A stretch of DNA of 7,670 bases from Bacteroidales bacterium. GTDB lineage: Bacteria; Bacteroidota; Bacteroidia; Bacteroidales; S143-33. The position numbers and the translations under genes were made by a program. Of this stretch, positions 1-7,120 are shown piece by piece (position 1 is the first letter of the stretch; every line of letters starts with the position of its first letter). The notes beneath the pieces were generated by a model, which was not told the DNA's origin, did not search any database, and worked only from the letters and a program-made list of their open reading frames with translations. The DNA lies in contig JALWNS010000058.1 of NCBI GenBank assembly GCA_027083655.1, positions 1-7,670 on the forward strand, given 5' to 3'.

Positions 1-30
1 AAGAATTGATAGAAAAATTTTTTAATAATA

Positions 31-753
31 TTACAAAACTTGGTTCAAACCTATAGGTACTAAATTTGCTTCTACAAAGATGTAATTTTTAAACATTTTT
101 CCAAAAAAAACAGCATAGCCACCAGTTAAAACAGGCGTTATGGAATCAAATTTTTTTTTTGCTTCATTTATTATGCCTTTTATTTCGGCAAAAATTCCAT
201 AAACTACACCGTTTAGAATAGCCTCCCTGGTGTTTTGCCCTATAAACCTTTTCGGAGTGTCCAGATCCACTAACGGTAGTTTGGCGGTATAATTATTTAG
301 AGCCTTGAACCTGATGTGTGGACCAGGTGATATATTTCCTCCAAGAAACTGGTTTTTATTATTAACAAAATCATAAGTTATTGCAGTACCAATGTCAATG
401 ATTATCAGGTTTCTGCCGGGAAAAAGGTAGTTTGCCCCCACAGCACCGGCAAGCCTGTCCATGCCCAGGGTTTTCTTGCTACTGTATAAATTTTCGATTG
501 GTATAGGAGTTTTGTAATTAAAAACAATATAAAAATCAAGTTGTTTAATCAAATTGATAATGTTTTGGCAATACCCACTTACAGAAGAATATATAGCGCT
601 AGTTATACCCCGTCTAAAAAGAAGTTTTACCTGGTCAATACATTGGTTTTTGCTACTTCTGTGACAATAGCTTTTGTGGACAATATTATAATTATTGTCT
701 ATGATATAAAACTTTGTTGTTGTGTTGCCCTGGTCGATTATCAAGTTAAGCAT
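31..753 (-). CDS. coaX: Type III pantothenate kinase (CoaX), 240 aa
   Basis: Phosphorylates pantothenate with ATP, the first step of coenzyme A synthesis, in the cytosol. Seen in the sequence: an N-terminal phosphate-binding DQGNT (residues 7-11), GMDR at 97-100 whose Asp matches the catalytic base of the family, DIGTAITYD at 120-128, GGNISPG at 138-144, a TGG turn at 210-212 and a C-terminal PIGLN. These are the motifs of the acetate/sugar kinase (ASKHA) fold of CoaX, and 240 residues is close to the usual length. I start at the ATG at 751-753, because DxGNT lies within the first dozen residues of this family. The frame stays open to 927, but that extension would run antisense through the cold-shock gene and has no family similarity I recognise. 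Type III enzymes as a family are not feedback-inhibited by CoA and need a monovalent cation. The gene is divergent from the cold-shock gene. It contains an A10 run on its coding strand (see findings). Confidence 0.93.
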   Translation of the reverse strand: MLNLIIDQGNTTTKFYIIDNNYNIVHKSYCHRSSKNQCIDQVKLLFRRGITSAIYSSVSGYCQNIINLIKQLDFYIVFNYKTPIPIENLYSSKKTLGMDRLAGAVGANYLFPGRNLIIIDIGTAITYDFVNNKNQFLGGNISPGPHIRFKALNNYTAKLPLVDLDTPKRFIGQNTREAILNGVVYGIFAEIKGIINEAKKKFDSITPVLTGGYAVFFGKMFKNYIFVEANLVPIGLNQVL

Positions 754-761
754 GGAACGGC

Positions 762-793
762 TTTGAAAAACTATATTTTTTTTATCAAATTTG
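762..793 (+). promoter_or_regulatory. Candidate Bacteroidetes-type promoter for the cold-shock/phosphatase pair
   Basis: TTTG at 762-765 is followed after 20 bases by CAAATTTG at 786-793. This matches the Bacteroidetes sigma-ABfr pattern (TTTG around -33, TAnnTTTG around -7) with one mismatch in the -7 box. Transcription would begin near 800, leaving a leader of only about 17 bases before the ATG at 817. The spacer contains a T8 run (776-783). CAAATTTG is its own reverse complement, so the box could also be read toward coaX, but I see no well-spaced -33 element for that direction. The call rests on pattern only. Confidence 0.35.
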
Positions 794-816
794 TAAAAAA
801 GCAACAAAATCGTAAA

Positions 817-1065
817 ATGCCAAGGCATAAAAAAACTAAACGTATACAAGGCAAGGTAAAGTGGTTTGATCCAACCAAAGGTATTGGATTTATAACGACA
901 CAGGATGGCTTGAATGTTTTTGTACACTATTCACAGTTACCGATACGTGATGGGCGGTTTGTTCCATTAAAGGAGAATGAGGAGGTGTCTTTTGAGTTGC
1001 AACAGGGCTTTAATGGATTACAGGCAGTTAATATTCAGGTTTTAACCCAAAAATTTGCCAAGTGA
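817..1065 (+). CDS. Cold-shock-domain protein (CspA family), 82 aa
   Basis: Small single-domain OB-fold protein expected to bind single-stranded RNA or DNA and melt RNA structure in the cytosol. Seen: GKVKWFDPTKGIGFI at residues 12-26, covering strand 1 and the RNP1 site, and VFVHYSQL at 34-41, the RNP2 site. The C-terminal half has the usual LKENEEVSFELQQG and LQAVNIQ pattern. Differences from the standard domain are Asp18 where Asn is common (WFN) and Ile23 in place of the middle Phe of KGFGF, so one RNA-stacking aromatic is lost. A basic leader, PRHKKTKR, precedes the domain and makes the protein longer than the usual 65-70 residues. I start at the ATG at 817. The frame is open back to 541, but that part lies antisense inside coaX. 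No Shine-Dalgarno is visible; the leader is A-rich. The stop codon overlaps the start of the phosphatase gene, suggesting coupled translation. Confidence 0.9.
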   Translation: MPRHKKTKRIQGKVKWFDPTKGIGFITTQDGLNVFVHYSQLPIRDGRFVPLKENEEVSFELQQGFNGLQAVNIQVLTQKFAK

Positions 1066-1067
1066 TG
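1063..1067 (+). promoter_or_regulatory. TGATG stop/start overlap joining the cold-shock and phosphatase genes
   Basis: The TGA at 1063-1065 shares its A with the ATG at 1065-1067. Such overlaps usually let ribosomes finishing the first gene restart on the second. No Shine-Dalgarno lies just upstream, which fits re-initiation rather than independent loading. A GTG at 1062-1064 in the same frame as the ATG could add one residue, but the ATG is the simpler choice. Confidence 0.75.
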
Positions 1068-3257
1068 AGGAAAGGTTTATTAATAATTATTTTGTCTGTA
1101 GGACTGGGTTCACTGTTTGCCAGTCCTGTAGATAGTTTGTATACACTTCTGGATGAATATTATAGTACAAAGCCTCGTAAAGCTCTGGAAATACTGGACC
1201 AGATATATGATAAGATATACAGGACGGACGAACAACAAGCTATTGAGCTTATAGGGCGTGCAATTTATATTTGCGATTCGGTGTTAAAAAATCCAGAGTT
1301 GTCTGCCCAATGGAAATCAAGGCTTGCATTGTTGTACCTGAAAAAGGGGCAATTAGACCAGGCAATCAGGTATTATGTCGAATTACGTGATTTTTATAAA
1401 TCTCAAAAGGATAAAATTAATTATGGCCTGACTATCATGCACATGGGGGATATTTTTTACAAATTATCTGTACCAGAGATAGCTTTAGAGTATTACCAGA
1501 ATGCAGTTGGTATTTTTGATAAGGTAAATAATATCGATTACAAGGCGCTAACAAAGTCCAAAATAGCATTGGTGTATTACAATGATTACAAGGTAGATAC
1601 AGCTTACTACATACTTAACAAAGTTTTAAAAAACTGTAAAATTTCACCTAAGACAAAGGCTAATATTGAGCTCAGCCTGGCTGACTTATATTTTATGGAC
1701 GAAATATGGGACAGTGCTATGTTTTATTATAATCAAGCCCTGGCCTATTACCAGCAAAACAATGATGACTTGACGGAAGCCGATTTATTGCTAAAAATAA
1801 GTAGTATTCATACGATTTTGAAAAAGTACCGGGAGGCAATAAGTTCAGTTAATAAGGCAATTGAAATTTACAAAAAATATAGTCTTAATAGGGATCTGGG
1901 GAAAGCATATAATGCTTTGGGTAATATCTACGTACAGCAAAATAAAGAAGACCAGGCTATTGAGTATTTTTTTGAATCTATTAAGTATGGACAATTAGCC
2001 CAGAATAATGAAGTATTGCAGGAGGCATATAAGAATTTAGCACGGATCTTTGAGGACAAGGGACAATTAAATAAGGCCCTTTATTATCATAAACTATATT
2101 CGGATGAGTTGGAGAAACATTACCAGAATCTAATCGGGCAGGGGTATGCAGAAGTTATTTTGACTTTTCAGAATGAAGAAAAACAAAAAGAAATAGAAAT
2201 ACTAAAAAAAGAGGAAAAACTTCGCACACAGCAACTTAAGTTTACGTTATCGGCATTGGCAATTCTGCTTGTGTTTATGGTTGTTATTATAGTGATAATG
2301 AGGCGATTGCGTAAGGCTAAGAGGTTGTTAGAAAAGCAATATCAACAGATAAAGCTACAGAAGAGGGAGTTAGAGACCCAGTCCCGTATTCTGGAAAAAG
2401 CTACACAGAGTTTGTTAAAGCAAAAAGAGAAAATAGAGAAGCAGAACCGTGATATTGCTTCGAGTATACGTTATGCTAGCCGTATACAAAAAGCAATGTT
2501 GCCGGGCACGCATATGTTTGATAGGATTTTTGATGAATATTTCATTTTTTACAGACCTAAAGAGACAGTGAGTGGTGATTTTTATTGGCTTGCAGAGATT
2601 ATGGGAGATAAACCATCTTTATTTAGAGATGAGCAAAGGCGCAAGGTTATACTTGCTGTAGCAGATTGTACAGGTCATGGCGTACCAGGTGCTTTTATGT
2701 CAATGTTAGGCGATGCTTACCTTAACCAGATAATAAAGATTCAACGAATAACAAAGCCAGACAGGATACTGTTTGAGTTAAATAGATATATACGTGATAC
2801 CCTTCAACAGAGTGATACAGAAAGTATGGATGGTATGGATATAGGTATTTGTGTTATTGATTTCCAGGAACGCACGCTAGAATTTGCTGGAGCCAAACAG
2901 GATCTTATTTATGTGCAGAATGACAAGATGGTACGAGTTCATGGGGATACATTTTCGATAGGAGGTCTAAAGCAGGAGAGGAATAAGATTTTTACCCTTA
3001 AAAAAGTAGATCTGACAGATGAGACTATCCTTTATATGTATACAGACGGGTTCCAGGATCAATTTGGGGGTCCGTACGGGCGTAAGTATATGGCTAGAAA
3101 TTTTAGAGCCTTTCTTTTCTCGATCTATAAGCTACCTTTAGAAGAGCAGAAAAAAGCCCTTTACCATGAGTTCGTCAAGTGGAAAGGGAAGAAGTACCCC
3201 CAGATGGATGATATTACGGTTATCGGCGTACGGATAAAAGGTAAATTTTCATCCTAA
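1065..3257 (+). CDS. Membrane sensor protein phosphatase with periplasmic TPRs and a SpoIIE/PP2C domain, 730 aa
   Basis: Probable metal-dependent Ser/Thr protein phosphatase controlled by an extracytoplasmic sensor. Order of parts: signal peptide (residues 1-20); TPR-like helical repeats from about 80 to 350, clearest near 85-115, 280-310 and 320-350; a transmembrane helix (about 394-412) followed by RRLRKAKR, whose positive charge places the next part in the cytosol; a coiled coil (about 414-465); and the SpoIIE-type PP2C domain (about 466-724). The catalytic domain has [13 protein letters not shown] at 468-480, SGDFYW at 503-508, [12 protein letters not shown] at 533-544, MYTDG at 658-662 and [10 protein letters not shown] at 715-724. 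The metal-binding aspartates expected of the family (505, 534, 661, 715/716) are all present, so it should be active. In this family the targets are often anti-sigma-factor antagonists; no such gene or kinase is in the window, so the substrate is unknown. It is coupled to the cold-shock gene upstream, and its stop overlaps that of lolD. Confidence 0.9.
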   Translation: MRKGLLIIILSVGLGSLFASPVDSLYTLLDEYYSTKPRKALEILDQIYDKIYRTDEQQAIELIGRAIYICDSVLKNPELSAQWKSRLALLYLKKGQLDQAIRYYVELRDFYKSQKDKINYGLTIMHMGDIFYKLSVPEIALEYYQNAVGIFDKVNNIDYKALTKSKIALVYYNDYKVDTAYYILNKVLKNCKISPKTKANIELSLADLYFMDEIWDSAMFYYNQALAYYQQNNDDLTEADLLLKISSIHTILKKYREAISSVNKAIEIYKKYSLNRDLGKAYNALGNIYVQQNKEDQAIEYFFESIKYGQLAQNNEVLQEAYKNLARIFEDKGQLNKALYYHKLYSDELEKHYQNLIGQGYAEVILTFQNEEKQKEIEILKKEEKLRTQQLKFTLSALAILLVFMVVIIVIMRRLRKAKRLLEKQYQQIKLQKRELETQSRILEKATQSLLKQKEKIEKQNRDIASSIRYASRIQKAMLPGTHMFDRIFDEYFIFYRPKETVSGDFYWLAEIMGDKPSLFRDEQRRKVILAVADCTGHGVPGAFMSMLGDAYLNQIIKIQRITKPDRILFELNRYIRDTLQQSDTESMDGMDIGICVIDFQERTLEFAGAKQDLIYVQNDKMVRVHGDTFSIGGLKQERNKIFTLKKVDLTDETILYMYTDGFQDQFGGPYGRKYMARNFRAFLFSIYKLPLEEQKKALYHEFVKWKGKKYPQMDDITVIGVRIKGKFSS
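3254..3257. other. Tail-to-tail overlap of two stop codons
   Basis: The four bases CTAA hold TAA (3255-3257), which ends the phosphatase gene on the plus strand, and TAG read from 3256-3254, which ends lolD on the minus strand. There is no intergenic DNA between the convergent genes. I found no terminator-grade hairpin nearby; the best is a 4-bp GGGA/TCCC stem at 3258-3270 with no T run. Confidence 0.9.
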
Positions 3258-3907
3258 GGGATTATTTCCCCGTCCTTAATATGAATAATTTGGTCTGATA
3301 AATTAGCAAGTTGCTCGTCGTGTGTGACAATTATGAAAGTTTGGTTAAATTGGTCACGTAGTTTAAGGAAAAGTCTATGTAATTCTTGTTTATTAGCAGA
3401 ATCCAGGTTTCCAGAAGGCTCATCTGCCAGGATAATAGATGGATTATTTATAAAAGCCCGTGCTACAGCCACCCTTTGCTGCTCACCACCTGAAAGCTCA
3501 GAGGGTTTGTGGTGCATTCTGTCTACCAGACCAAGGATTTCTAATAATTCTTTTGCTCTGGCTATTACCTCTGTTTCTTTTCTTTTAGCTATAAAGCCAG
3601 GTATACAAACGTTCTCAAGGGCTGTGAATTCTGGCAAGAGATGATGGAATTGAAAAACAAAGCCTATTTTTTGATTTCTAAAGTTAGCTAGTTTGTTTCC
3701 ATTAAGTTTTAGCACATCCACATCATCTATTATAACTTTACCCTGGTCAGGGCGAAGAAGTGTACCAATGATTTGCAAAAGCGTTGTCTTTCCTGCACCG
3801 CTACGGCCGACGATTGATAGTATTTTACCTTTTTCCAGGTTAAAAGAAACACCTTTGAGTACATGCAGATTTCCAAAGTACTTGTGTATGTTCTGGACCT
3901 GTATCAT
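3254..3907 (-). CDS. lolD: Lipoprotein-releasing ABC transporter ATPase LolD, 217 aa
   Basis: Cytosolic ATPase expected to power extraction of mature lipoproteins from the inner membrane by the LolCDE complex, passing them to a periplasmic carrier. Seen: Walker [10 protein letters not shown] (34-42), the Q-loop segment [16 protein letters not shown] (85-100), signature LSGGEQQR (138-145), Walker [10 protein letters not shown] (158-166) with Glu163, and the switch His196. [15 protein letters not shown] is the stretch that best separates LolD from the related FtsE, MacB and YknY ATPases. The length is slightly short of the roughly 230 residues of the E. coli protein, but all motifs are intact. 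The start is the ATG at 3905-3907, five bases after the stop of the exchanger gene, so it is probably co-transcribed. LolC/E membrane subunits are not in view and must lie elsewhere if the role is right. A MacB-type partner is the main alternative. Confidence 0.87.
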   Translation of the reverse strand: MIQVQNIHKYFGNLHVLKGVSFNLEKGKILSIVGRSGAGKTTLLQIIGTLLRPDQGKVIIDDVDVLKLNGNKLANFRNQKIGFVFQFHHLLPEFTALENVCIPGFIAKRKETEVIARAKELLEILGLVDRMHHKPSELSGGEQQRVAVARAFINNPSIILADEPSGNLDSANKQELHRLFLKLRDQFNQTFIIVTHDEQLANLSDQIIHIKDGEIIP

Positions 3908-3912
3908 GTTTT

Positions 3913-4863
3913 TTAGAGTTTAATCGACAGAATTAACACAATATATACAATGTACGATGCCAACAACATCAAACCTTCACTACGGGTTATGTAATTAGAT
4001 CTGAATGGATAAATCGTAGTCCATAAAAGTAAACCAATGACAAGCATTGCGCCAATATCTATGAGGAATGGTATGTGGTTGAAATGCAAAGGGTGAATAA
4101 TAGCAGTAATACCTATTATTGAAAAGACATTGAAAATATTAGATCCAATGATATTGCCCACAGATATGTCTGTTTGTTTTTTCAATGCTGCAATAACAGA
4201 AGCAGTCAGCTCGGGTAAGCTGGTACCAATAGCTACTATAGTAATTGAAATAATTCTTTCGCTAACATGTAGTTTGTGTGCTATTGTAGATGCACCCATC
4301 ACGAGCAAGTCTGCACCTTTAGCGAGACCAATTGAGGATAAAATTATTAATAATAACCCCAGGAGGAGAGGCAATTGTTTTGCATTATCCTGGCTATTTT
4401 CCTCGTTTTCTTTTTTTCCCTGTTTTTTAGCAGTGTGTATTTGCCACCAAAGGTAAGCTATAAGTAATGTGACAAAAATAAAACCTTCGACCCGTGAAAT
4501 AACGTCACCGAGCATAAAGATGCTTAGCAAGATAAAGCTAACCATCATAATTGGCCAGTCATAACGTATAGTGTTCCTCTGCACAGGAATAGGTATAATC
4601 ATTGCCGAAATAGCCAGGACCAGGCCAACGTTGGCAATATTAGAACCTAGGACATTACCAAGGGAAATCTCAGGGCTACCTCTAAGAGCGGCGCTAACAC
4701 TGACCAAAAGTTCTGGGGCAGATGTACCAAAAGCTACGACAGTCATACCGATAATCAAGTTTGACATGCCTAGTCTTTTGGCTAATTTTACTGCGATGTC
4801 TACCAAATATTTACCACTTATAATAAGCAGTGCCAGTCCTCCTATTAGTTGCAAATATTCCAT
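3913..4863 (-). CDS. Calcium/sodium antiporter of the CaCA superfamily (YrbG-like), 316 aa
   Basis: Inner-membrane cation exchanger, likely using the sodium gradient to expel calcium. The protein is almost wholly hydrophobic, with about ten membrane helices in two halves joined by a charged loop (about 143-163, rich in Lys, Glu and Asn). Each half has the family's alpha repeat: GTSAPE at 46-51 with GNVLGSN at 69-75, and GTSLPE at 213-218 with GNIIGSN at 236-242. Glu51 and Glu218 match the acidic pair that binds the ions in NCX_Mj. The second repeat ends GSNIFN with Asn245, where NCX_Mj and the potassium-dependent exchangers carry Asp; by analogy with NCKX2 this hints at potassium independence (inference). 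Length fits the bacterial YrbG group. It starts five bases after the surA stop and ends five bases before lolD. The ion carried cannot be settled from sequence alone. Confidence 0.88.
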   Translation of the reverse strand: MEYLQLIGGLALLIISGKYLVDIAVKLAKRLGMSNLIIGMTVVAFGTSAPELLVSVSAALRGSPEISLGNVLGSNIANVGLVLAISAMIIPIPVQRNTIRYDWPIMMVSFILLSIFMLGDVISRVEGFIFVTLLIAYLWWQIHTAKKQGKKENEENSQDNAKQLPLLLGLLLIILSSIGLAKGADLLVMGASTIAHKLHVSERIISITIVAIGTSLPELTASVIAALKKQTDISVGNIIGSNIFNVFSIIGITAIIHPLHFNHIPFLIDIGAMLVIGLLLWTTIYPFRSNYITRSEGLMLLASYIVYIVLILSIKL

Positions 4864-4868
4864 TTATC

Positions 4869-6227
4869 TTATTCTTGTTCCTGGTTATATTTGAGCCATG
4901 CTGGATTACGGAATTTGCAATCCTGGTAGTATGGATCTATGTGAATATATGTTTTTTGTAGTTGTTCGTTAATCCATTGGTCCATAAACAATTGCTTCTT
5001 GTGTCTGAGAGCCATTTCCATAATTAACTGGTAATCCTGTTCGGGATTAGCAATGTGAGGCTCGGTTTTGGACTTTAGTTTGTAGATTTTGAAAACGAGT
5101 TGGCCTGTATTGTCAATAGTCTGTATAGGCTTGCTAATCTGGCCTGGTTCCATATCCTTGATATCAAATCTAATATAAGGTGGGAGTTCCTCCATTTTAA
5201 ATTTTGCTGTACCGTTCATAGGATTTATCAATAATCCACCGTTGTTTTTGGTCTCTTCATCGTCTGAGAATTCAAGAGCTGCTTTCTCGAAGCTTATTGA
5301 ATCGTTGACAATAAGATTATAAACGCTATCGGCGAGCTTACGAGCCTGTGCTATTTCATCTGGTGTAGGTTTAGGAACAATGAGTATGTGGCGTACATTT
5401 ACCCTTTCACCTTTTCTCTCGACAAGCTGTAGTATGTGATAACCATATTTTGTTTTAACAACATCAGAGACTTGACCCGGTTTGAGGGAAAAAGCAACAG
5501 ATGCGAATTCAGGTACCAATTCTGCACGTGCCCTGAAACCTAACTCACCACCTTTAGAAGCACTACCTGGATCATCAGAGTATAGAATAGCAAGGGTTTG
5601 GAATTTTTTCTCCCCTGAGAGCACCTGTTGGCGCATGTTGTTAAGGCGGTCAATGATTGCTTTTTCTTGTTCTGGAGAGATTTTGGGTTTAATGACAATT
5701 TGTTGCACTTCTACAGTTTGGTCAACTATAGGGAGACTATCCTTGGGCAAGCTCTTGTAATATTCATGTACCTCGGAAGGTGTAATTTTGATACCTTCTG
5801 TAAGCTGGTTTTGCATTCTTTGAGCACGTATCTGGTCTTTGAGGACTCGTTTTAGGTCATCCTTTATTTCAAAAATAGATTTATGAAAATAGTCTTCCAT
5901 TTTTTCCACACCTCCCATCTGATCAATGAACAGCTGTAGACGGGCATTTAGCTCTGCATCTAGCTCATCGTCGGTAACGTATACACTATCTATGTCTGCC
6001 TGGTTGAGCAATAGTTTTTGTGTTAGTAATTCTTCGAGAATCTGGCATTTTAGGTATTTGGGTGCCTGCCCTGTATTTATGATTTGGGAATATTGGGCTT
6101 CTATATCTGATTGAAGAATAATTCTATCTCCTACGCGTGCTACGACCTGGTCTACAATAAGCGTGTCATTCTGTGCCCAGGTATTAGCTACGAAAATTAA
6201 CATTATAAAAACTAAAATACGTTTCAT
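4869..6227 (-). CDS. surA: Periplasmic chaperone/peptidyl-prolyl isomerase, SurA-like with two parvulin domains, 452 aa
   Basis: Periplasmic folding factor expected to escort unfolded outer-membrane proteins to the assembly machinery. Parts: signal peptide (1-18, ending TWA-Q); helical N-terminal chaperone domain (about 24-165), with VVARVGDRIILQSDIE near its start; first parvulin domain (about 172-270), with YSDDPGSASKGGELGF at 216-231 and GYHILQL at 262-268; second parvulin domain (about 274-385), with VRHILIVP at 278-285 and FSDDEETKNNGG at 320-331; and a C-terminal helical tail containing TEPHIANPEQDYQ (388-400), a phrase I associate with Bacteroidetes SurA proteins. Length is close to the 428 residues of the E. 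coli protein. By my alignment each parvulin domain keeps only one of the two usual active-site histidines, so isomerase activity is uncertain while chaperone activity remains plausible. It lies 20 bases after the lipoprotein gene, with an A/T-only leader apart from a few bases and no Shine-Dalgarno. Confidence 0.9.
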   Translation of the reverse strand: MKRILVFIMLIFVANTWAQNDTLIVDQVVARVGDRIILQSDIEAQYSQIINTGQAPKYLKCQILEELLTQKLLLNQADIDSVYVTDDELDAELNARLQLFIDQMGGVEKMEDYFHKSIFEIKDDLKRVLKDQIRAQRMQNQLTEGIKITPSEVHEYYKSLPKDSLPIVDQTVEVQQIVIKPKISPEQEKAIIDRLNNMRQQVLSGEKKFQTLAILYSDDPGSASKGGELGFRARAELVPEFASVAFSLKPGQVSDVVKTKYGYHILQLVERKGERVNVRHILIVPKPTPDEIAQARKLADSVYNLIVNDSISFEKAALEFSDDEETKNNGGLLINPMNGTAKFKMEELPPYIRFDIKDMEPGQISKPIQTIDNTGQLVFKIYKLKSKTEPHIANPEQDYQLIMEMALRHKKQLFMDQWINEQLQKTYIHIDPYYQDCKFRNPAWLKYNQEQE

Positions 6228-6247
6228 TTTATTTATGTTTTATTTGT

Positions 6248-7120
6248 TTAGTAAAATAGTTTGACTTTCCCTTCTTTTATACCATTTGTATAAAGCGTAT
6301 TTTCCAGCTCCTGGAATATACGTTCGCCTTCTTTATTCTGAAGTATTTTCTTTATTTGGTCCTTGGCCATCTCCAGGGGTTCTGGTTCTCCAGGCAAAAG
6401 GAAATCAGTAAAACGCAGGTAATAGTAAAACTGGTTGTCTGTTGTTTCTAAAATTCTTTTGTTCTCGAGAAAATACTTTGGATTACTTATTGAGAATGGC
6501 ATATAACTGGTAATTTCGGAGAAAGATTTCCAGCTGGATCTGAAATCTAAAAACATATCATTATTAGCCTGCAGTATTTTTTGGGCCTTGGCAATATCTC
6601 CTGGAAGATTGTATTTTGTAAGCTGTCTAACCTGGTCTATAATGTCTTGTTGGTCTAAAGGTACTTTTATAAGATAACCTTGTACAATAGGTTCAGTGAG
6701 GATAAAGTCTTGTTTATGAGCTTCATAGTACTGTCGGATCTGTTCGGCAGTTATAACAGTGTCTAGCCTGTCTGCTATGATTTTGTTTTTTAAAGTATGG
6801 ATAAGTAATGATCTTCTGAAAGCTTCGACTTTACGGTCTATTTCTTTTTTCTCGTCTTCGAGGTAATTCTCATCAAGATTAACAAGGAGCTGTTCGCGTA
6901 TCCATTTATTTATATAATTCTCTGCCTGGTATGCACTATCTTCGGCCGAGAGGTTGTCGGGAATAACCCTTTCTAGTTCACTCATCATCAAATATTTGTC
7001 GTATACTTTTGCAACAGGTTTATCATGGGTCTTTTTTATTTTTTCTTTTTTCTGGCAGCCTGTTAAAGTAATTGCCAATGGCATGATTATGAAAATTATT
7101 AAAGTTATCTTACTTTTCAT
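6248..7120 (-). CDS. SurA/PpiC-like lipoprotein without a clear parvulin domain, 290 aa
   Basis: Envelope lipoprotein, probably a folding helper that works with the two isomerase-family genes on either side. Seen: a type II signal peptide with lipobox LTGC (19-22), then a Lys-rich linker, then VAKVYDKYLMMSELERVIP (36-54), which resembles the beta-strand-plus-helix opening of SurA/PpiC N-terminal chaperone domains. It continues with amphipathic helices that include NKWIREQLLVN (70-80) and ITAEQIRQYYEAHKQDF (123-139). The region after 140 lacks the GG-L/F and GYHI landmarks of parvulin, so I see no catalytic domain. After Cys22 comes QKKEKIKK, which is basic rather than the acidic stretch that sends Bacteroidetes lipoproteins to the cell surface, so it probably faces the periplasm (inference). 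The start ATG lies inside the end of the preceding gene (11-base overlap). Such a middle member between two PPIases is a recurring Bacteroidetes arrangement as I recall it; the precise function is unknown. Confidence 0.75.
   Translation of the reverse strand: MKSKITLIIFIIMPLAITLTGCQKKEKIKKTHDKPVAKVYDKYLMMSELERVIPDNLSAEDSAYQAENYINKWIREQLLVNLDENYLEDEKKEIDRKVEAFRRSLLIHTLKNKIIADRLDTVITAEQIRQYYEAHKQDFILTEPIVQGYLIKVPLDQQDIIDQVRQLTKYNLPGDIAKAQKILQANNDMFLDFRSSWKSFSEITSYMPFSISNPKYFLENKRILETTDNQFYYYLRFTDFLLPGEPEPLEMAKDQIKKILQNKEGERIFQELENTLYTNGIKEGKVKLFY
7110..7120 (-). promoter_or_regulatory. 11-base gene overlap in the PPIase/lipoprotein pair
   Basis: The lipoprotein ATG (7118-7120) lies upstream of the TAA (7110-7112) that ends the preceding gene, in a different frame. 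This arrangement favours coupled translation and supports one transcript for the cluster. Confidence 0.7.

Noticed and set aside
1..30. Possible next gene downstream of coaX
   Set aside because: The 30 bases hold only A/T-rich DNA with a short AAAAATTTTT palindrome; there is no ATG on the minus strand and no coding signal to judge.
541..816. In-frame 92-residue extension upstream of the cold-shock domain
   Set aside because: It is antisense to coaX and unlike any cold-shock protein; the ATG at 817 gives a normal single-domain protein with a short basic leader.
754..927. In-frame 58-residue N-terminal extension of coaX
   Set aside because: It lies antisense over the cold-shock gene and its promoter, has no CoaX similarity I recognise, and places the DxGNT motif far from the N-terminus; the ATG at 751-753 fits the family.
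3258..3270. Possible terminator hairpin GGGA-TTATT-TCCC between the convergent genes
   Set aside because: A 4-bp stem with no T run on either side is too weak, and it lies inside the lolD coding region.
3324..3923. Plus-strand open frames opposite lolD (3324-3644 and 3693-3923)
   Set aside because: Both lie antisense to a gene with all ABC ATPase motifs, and their translations look like shadow frames with no recognisable domain.
4130..4894. Plus-strand open frames opposite the exchanger gene (4130-4456 and 4571-4894)
   Set aside because: They are antisense to a well-supported membrane protein and show no independent protein features.
5482..6114. Plus-strand open frames opposite surA (5482-5760, 5628-5855, 5926-6114)
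   Set aside because: They overlap each other and the SurA coding strand, with Ser-rich compositions typical of shadow frames.
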